From assembly GCF_022712295.1 (NCBI RefSeq), contig NZ_JALAGT010000194.1:1-15065 (forward strand): 15,065 nucleotides of DNA. Reading direction: 5' to 3'. The stretch comes from Galactobacter sp. (GTDB taxonomy: Bacteria > Actinomycetota > Actinomycetes > Actinomycetales > Micrococcaceae). Shown here piece by piece: positions 12,940-15,065 of this stretch; the stretch's first letter is position 1; each line of letters starts with the position of its first letter. The translations under genes and the position numbers were made by a program. Below the pieces are notes generated by a model that saw nothing but the letters and a program-made list of their open reading frames with translations, had not been told where the DNA came from and searched no databases.

Positions 12940-13824
12940 GTGCACAAACACTTCAATGGATTGAAGACCACCTTGCTGCTGGGTGGAATGTTCGCCGTGC
13001 TGCTGGCCATCGGCGGCCTGATCTCCGCAGGCACCCGCAGCGCCACGTGGATCTGGATCTTCGCACTGATCGGTGTGGCTTCCACCGCTTACGGGTACTG
13101 GAACTCGGACAAGATCGCGATTCGCTCCATGCAGGCCCGCCCGGTCACGGAGGCGGAACAGCCGGCCATGTATCGGATCGTCCGCGAACTCTCGCAACGA
13201 GCGGGCCAACCCATGCCGCGGCTCTATGTGTCCCCGACCATGAGCCCCAACGCGTTCGCCACCGGCAGGAATCCACAGAATGCGGCGGTCTGCTGCACCG
13301 AAGGCATCCTGGTGCTGCTGAACGAGCGTGAGTTGAAGGGCGTGTTGGGCCACGAACTGATGCACGTGTACAACCGGGACATCCTCACCTCCTCCGTCGC
13401 AGCGGCGGTGGCCGGTGTCATCACCTCCGTGGCGCAGTTCCTCATGTTCTTCGGTGGAGGGCGCGACGAGAACGGCCGGCCGGCAGGCAATCCGTTGGCT
13501 ACCATCGCGGTGGCGCTGTTGGCTCCTCTGGCCGCCTCCATGATCCAGATGGCGGTGTCCCGTACACGCGAGTACGACGCGGACCAGGACGGTGCCGCGC
13601 TCACCGGCGATCCTGCCGCACTCGCTTCTGCCCTGTACAAGATCGAGAACGGCGTCTCCCAGGCCCCGCTGCCGCACGACACCAGGCTGGAGAACACCGC
13701 GCACATGATGATTCAGAACCCCTTCCGCAAGATCGGCAAGCTCTTCAGCACCCACCCACCAACGCAACAACGCATCGAGCGTCTGCGCGGGCAGGCCGAG
13801 CAGATGCGGGTTCCGTGGAACTGA
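12940..13824 (+). CDS. htpX: Membrane zinc metalloprotease HtpX (M48B)
   Basis: HtpX is a membrane protease that degrades misfolded membrane proteins, with its active site in the cytoplasm. The 294-residue protein has two N-terminal membrane helices (about 9-28 and 36-53). A cytoplasmic part follows with the zinc motif HELMH at 138-142 (H138, E139, H142), then two more hydrophobic segments (about 151-170 and 186-204) and the third zinc ligand E211 in SRTREYDAD. STHPPTQQRIERL near the C-terminus is also family-typical. The GTG start at 12940 gives MHKHFNGLKT, an N-terminus like that of actinobacterial HtpX. The best ribosome site, GAGGAAGG, ends 13 nt upstream, rather far. Heat-stress control is possible but not shown. 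Confidence 0.93.
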   Translation: MHKHFNGLKTTLLLGGMFAVLLAIGGLISAGTRSATWIWIFALIGVASTAYGYWNSDKIAIRSMQARPVTEAEQPAMYRIVRELSQRAGQPMPRLYVSPTMSPNAFATGRNPQNAAVCCTEGILVLLNERELKGVLGHELMHVYNRDILTSSVAAAVAGVITSVAQFLMFFGGGRDENGRPAGNPLATIAVALLAPLAASMIQMAVSRTREYDADQDGAALTGDPAALASALYKIENGVSQAPLPHDTRLENTAHMMIQNPFRKIGKLFSTHPPTQQRIERLRGQAEQMRVPWN

Positions 13825-13869
13825 GCTGAGACGCAGCATCTTCGTCCGATGAGTACGTGTCGTCGTCGT

Positions 13870-13893
13870 GCCAGGCATCAAAGTATGCCTGGC
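13870..13893 (+). terminator. Strong hairpin after htpX, probable terminator
   Basis: GCCAGGCAT-CAAAGT-ATGCCTGGC has perfect 9-bp arms and a 6-nt loop, 45 nt after the htpX stop. It lacks a U-tract but is the most stable structure in the gap and marks the likely end of the htpX transcript. Confidence 0.6.
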
Positions 13894-13917
13894 GGCTGAG
13901 TGGGTGTAACCTCTGAA

Positions 13918-13938
13918 AGCGCAACATTGAGTTGCGCT
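13918..13938. promoter_or_regulatory. Perfect 8-bp inverted repeat upstream of efeU, candidate operator
   Basis: AGCGCAAC (13918-13925) and GTTGCGCT (13931-13938) flank a 5-nt spacer. A possible -10, TAACCT at 13907-13912, would place transcription start at the beginning of the repeat. The repeat is not the IdeR/DtxR consensus (TTAGGTTAGSCTAACCTAA). It could be the site of another regulator or an RNA hairpin at the 5' end. Confidence 0.5.
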
Positions 13939-13947
13939 AAATACAAA

Positions 13948-13968
13948 GGCGAACCTTCAACGGTCGCC
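13948..13968 (+). promoter_or_regulatory. Leader hairpin just before efeU
   Basis: GGCG-(A)-ACC pairs with GGT-CGCC around the loop TTCAAC, 7 bp with one bulged A. It ends 17 nt before the efeU GTG, next to the ribosome site AGAGGA at 13976-13981. Confidence 0.4.
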
Positions 13969-13985
13969 GTGAGGCAGAGGAATCC

Positions 13986-14990
13986 GTGTTCGGGAACTAC
14001 ATCATCGGTCTGCGCGAGGGCCTGGAAGCCGCCTTGGTGGTGGTGGTCCTACTTGCGTACCTGACCAAGACGGGCCGCAGTCGCCTCAAGGCCAAGGTCT
14101 GGATGGGTATCGCCGTTGCCATCCTGGTGTCGGTGGGATTCGGTGCGCTGCTGACCTTCGGTCCGCGCGGCCTCACCTTCCAGGCGCAAGAGATCATCGG
14201 CGGAGGCCTGTCCCTCGTGGCGGTCTGCTTCGTGACCTGGATGATCTTCTGGATGGGCAAGGCCTCCCACAACGTCTCCCGTGAGCTGACGAGCAAGGTT
14301 GATGCCGCCACCTCGGCCCCCCATGGCAAGGGCTGGGGGCTCGTGGTCCTTGCAGCGCTCTCGGTGGGGCGCGAAGGGCTGGAGACTGCCCTGTTCGTCT
14401 GGGCCAACGCCTACGGCGCCCATGCGGACCAGACGCTCACCCCCACCATCGGCGCGGTGCTCGGCATCCTCACCGCCGTGGCCATCGGCATCATCCTCAA
14501 CCGCGGTGCCCTGCACCTGAACATCGGTGCGTTCTTCACCTGGACCACCTATTTCCTGGTGTTCGTCGCGGCAGGCATCTTCTCCTACGGTCTCTCCGAC
14601 CTGCAGGAGGCCGGCGTGATCCCCGGTTGGGGCAACCTCGCCTTCGACTTCTCCGTCTGGGCCAACCAGGCGGACCCGACGGGCATCTGGATCGCGGTCG
14701 TCAAGGCCCTGCTCCAGCTCTCCCCGGCCATGTCCTGGCTCGCCTTCGGCGGCTGGTTGATCTACATCATGGTCATGCTGCCCATCTGCACCTACCGCCA
14801 TGGCCAACTGAGCGGCGCTCGCGCCGAACGCCGCAAGGCGACTGCCGCAGTCAAGGCGGCAATGCCCGACGGCGCAGCTGCCGCGGCCGCCGCTCCCGCC
14901 CCCGTTTCGCCCGAACCCGCACCCGCGGCGTCGGACATCACCCCCAAGACGGCCACGCCGTCGCGCACCGAAGAAGGACAGAAGAAGTGA
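13986..14990 (+). CDS. efeU: Iron permease EfeU (FTR1 family)
   Basis: This 334-residue membrane permease carries iron across the cytoplasmic membrane as part of the EfeUO(B) system. Both FTR1 iron-binding motifs are present: REGLEAAL at 10-17 in helix 1 and REGLETAL at 129-136 in helix 4. About seven hydrophobic helices are visible, ending near residue 272 in WLIYIMVMLP. The tail from 288 is rich in Ala and Pro with several Glu and Lys, likely cytoplasmic and disordered, and longer than in E. coli-type EfeU. GTG 13986 has AGAGGA 4 nt upstream. The stop overlaps the next start (GTGA), so the downstream lipoprotein is translated by coupling. Regulation by iron is known for the family; the local palindrome at 13918 is the only candidate site. 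Confidence 0.94.
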   Translation: MFGNYIIGLREGLEAALVVVVLLAYLTKTGRSRLKAKVWMGIAVAILVSVGFGALLTFGPRGLTFQAQEIIGGGLSLVAVCFVTWMIFWMGKASHNVSRELTSKVDAATSAPHGKGWGLVVLAALSVGREGLETALFVWANAYGAHADQTLTPTIGAVLGILTAVAIGIILNRGALHLNIGAFFTWTTYFLVFVAAGIFSYGLSDLQEAGVIPGWGNLAFDFSVWANQADPTGIWIAVVKALLQLSPAMSWLAFGGWLIYIMVMLPICTYRHGQLSGARAERRKATAAVKAAMPDGAAAAAAAPAPVSPEPAPAASDITPKTATPSRTEEGQKK

Positions 14991-15065
14991 AGAAAACCCT
15001 GCTTGCGCCAGTGGGCATTGTTGCCCTGGCCGCCACGCTGCTGGTCGGCTGCACCGACAACACCA
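14987..15065 (+). CDS. efeO: N-terminus of a lipoprotein, probably EfeO (3' end outside window)
   Basis: Twenty-six codons are present from GTG 14987, which overlaps the efeU stop by 4 nt. The peptide is a lipoprotein signal: KK at 2-3, a hydrophobic core, then lipobox LVGC with C22, followed by TDN. AAGGA lies about 9 nt before the start within efeU. In Gram-positive EfeUOB operons the gene after efeU is usually the periplasmic or extracellular iron-binding protein EfeO, and lipid anchoring is usual. The identity rests on position, because no EfeO domain is yet visible. Confidence 0.75.
   Translation, partial: MKKTLLAPVGIVALAATLLVGCTDNT

Overview
The window looks like ordinary core chromosome of a high-GC actinobacterium, most likely order Micrococcales and perhaps family Micrococcaceae. 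I base this on strongly GC-biased third codon positions, frequent GTG/TTG starts, a menaquinone pathway (menD, menF, a long-chain polyprenyl diphosphate synthase), a FprA-type reductase, a short HtpX and an EfeUO iron system. The family-level placement is inference. I see no phage, insertion sequence, CRISPR array, tRNA or rRNA. No gene-free gap exceeds about 185 bases.

Layout. 1-815 (+) is the 3' end of menD. It faces a minus-strand block (879-4447) encoding one amino-acid ABC importer: lipoprotein binding protein, permease, ATPase, then a second, diverged binding protein behind a strong hairpin. 4530-5900 (-) is menF, divergent from a polyprenyl diphosphate synthase (6084-7178, +). Together with menD these two supply the head-group and side-chain branches of menaquinone synthesis. 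7243-8222 (-) holds a coupled pair: a SMI1/KNR4-like protein followed by a HIT-family hydrolase. From 8388 everything is on the plus strand: an APC amino-acid permease, a ferredoxin/adrenodoxin-type NADP reductase (fprA-like), an MFS exporter, htpX, efeU, and the first 26 codons of a lipoprotein gene, probably efeO.

The gene content is conventional. The unusual material is in details. There are two separate 20-21 bp tandem repeats at gene 3' ends, and one makes menD stop inside a repeated heptapeptide. The second ABC binding protein has lost both its lipid anchor and the ligand-binding arginine. Several genes have -10 boxes placed for leaderless transcription. Strong inverted repeats lie upstream of the MFS gene and efeU. 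I do not see convincing evidence for a new multi-gene system.
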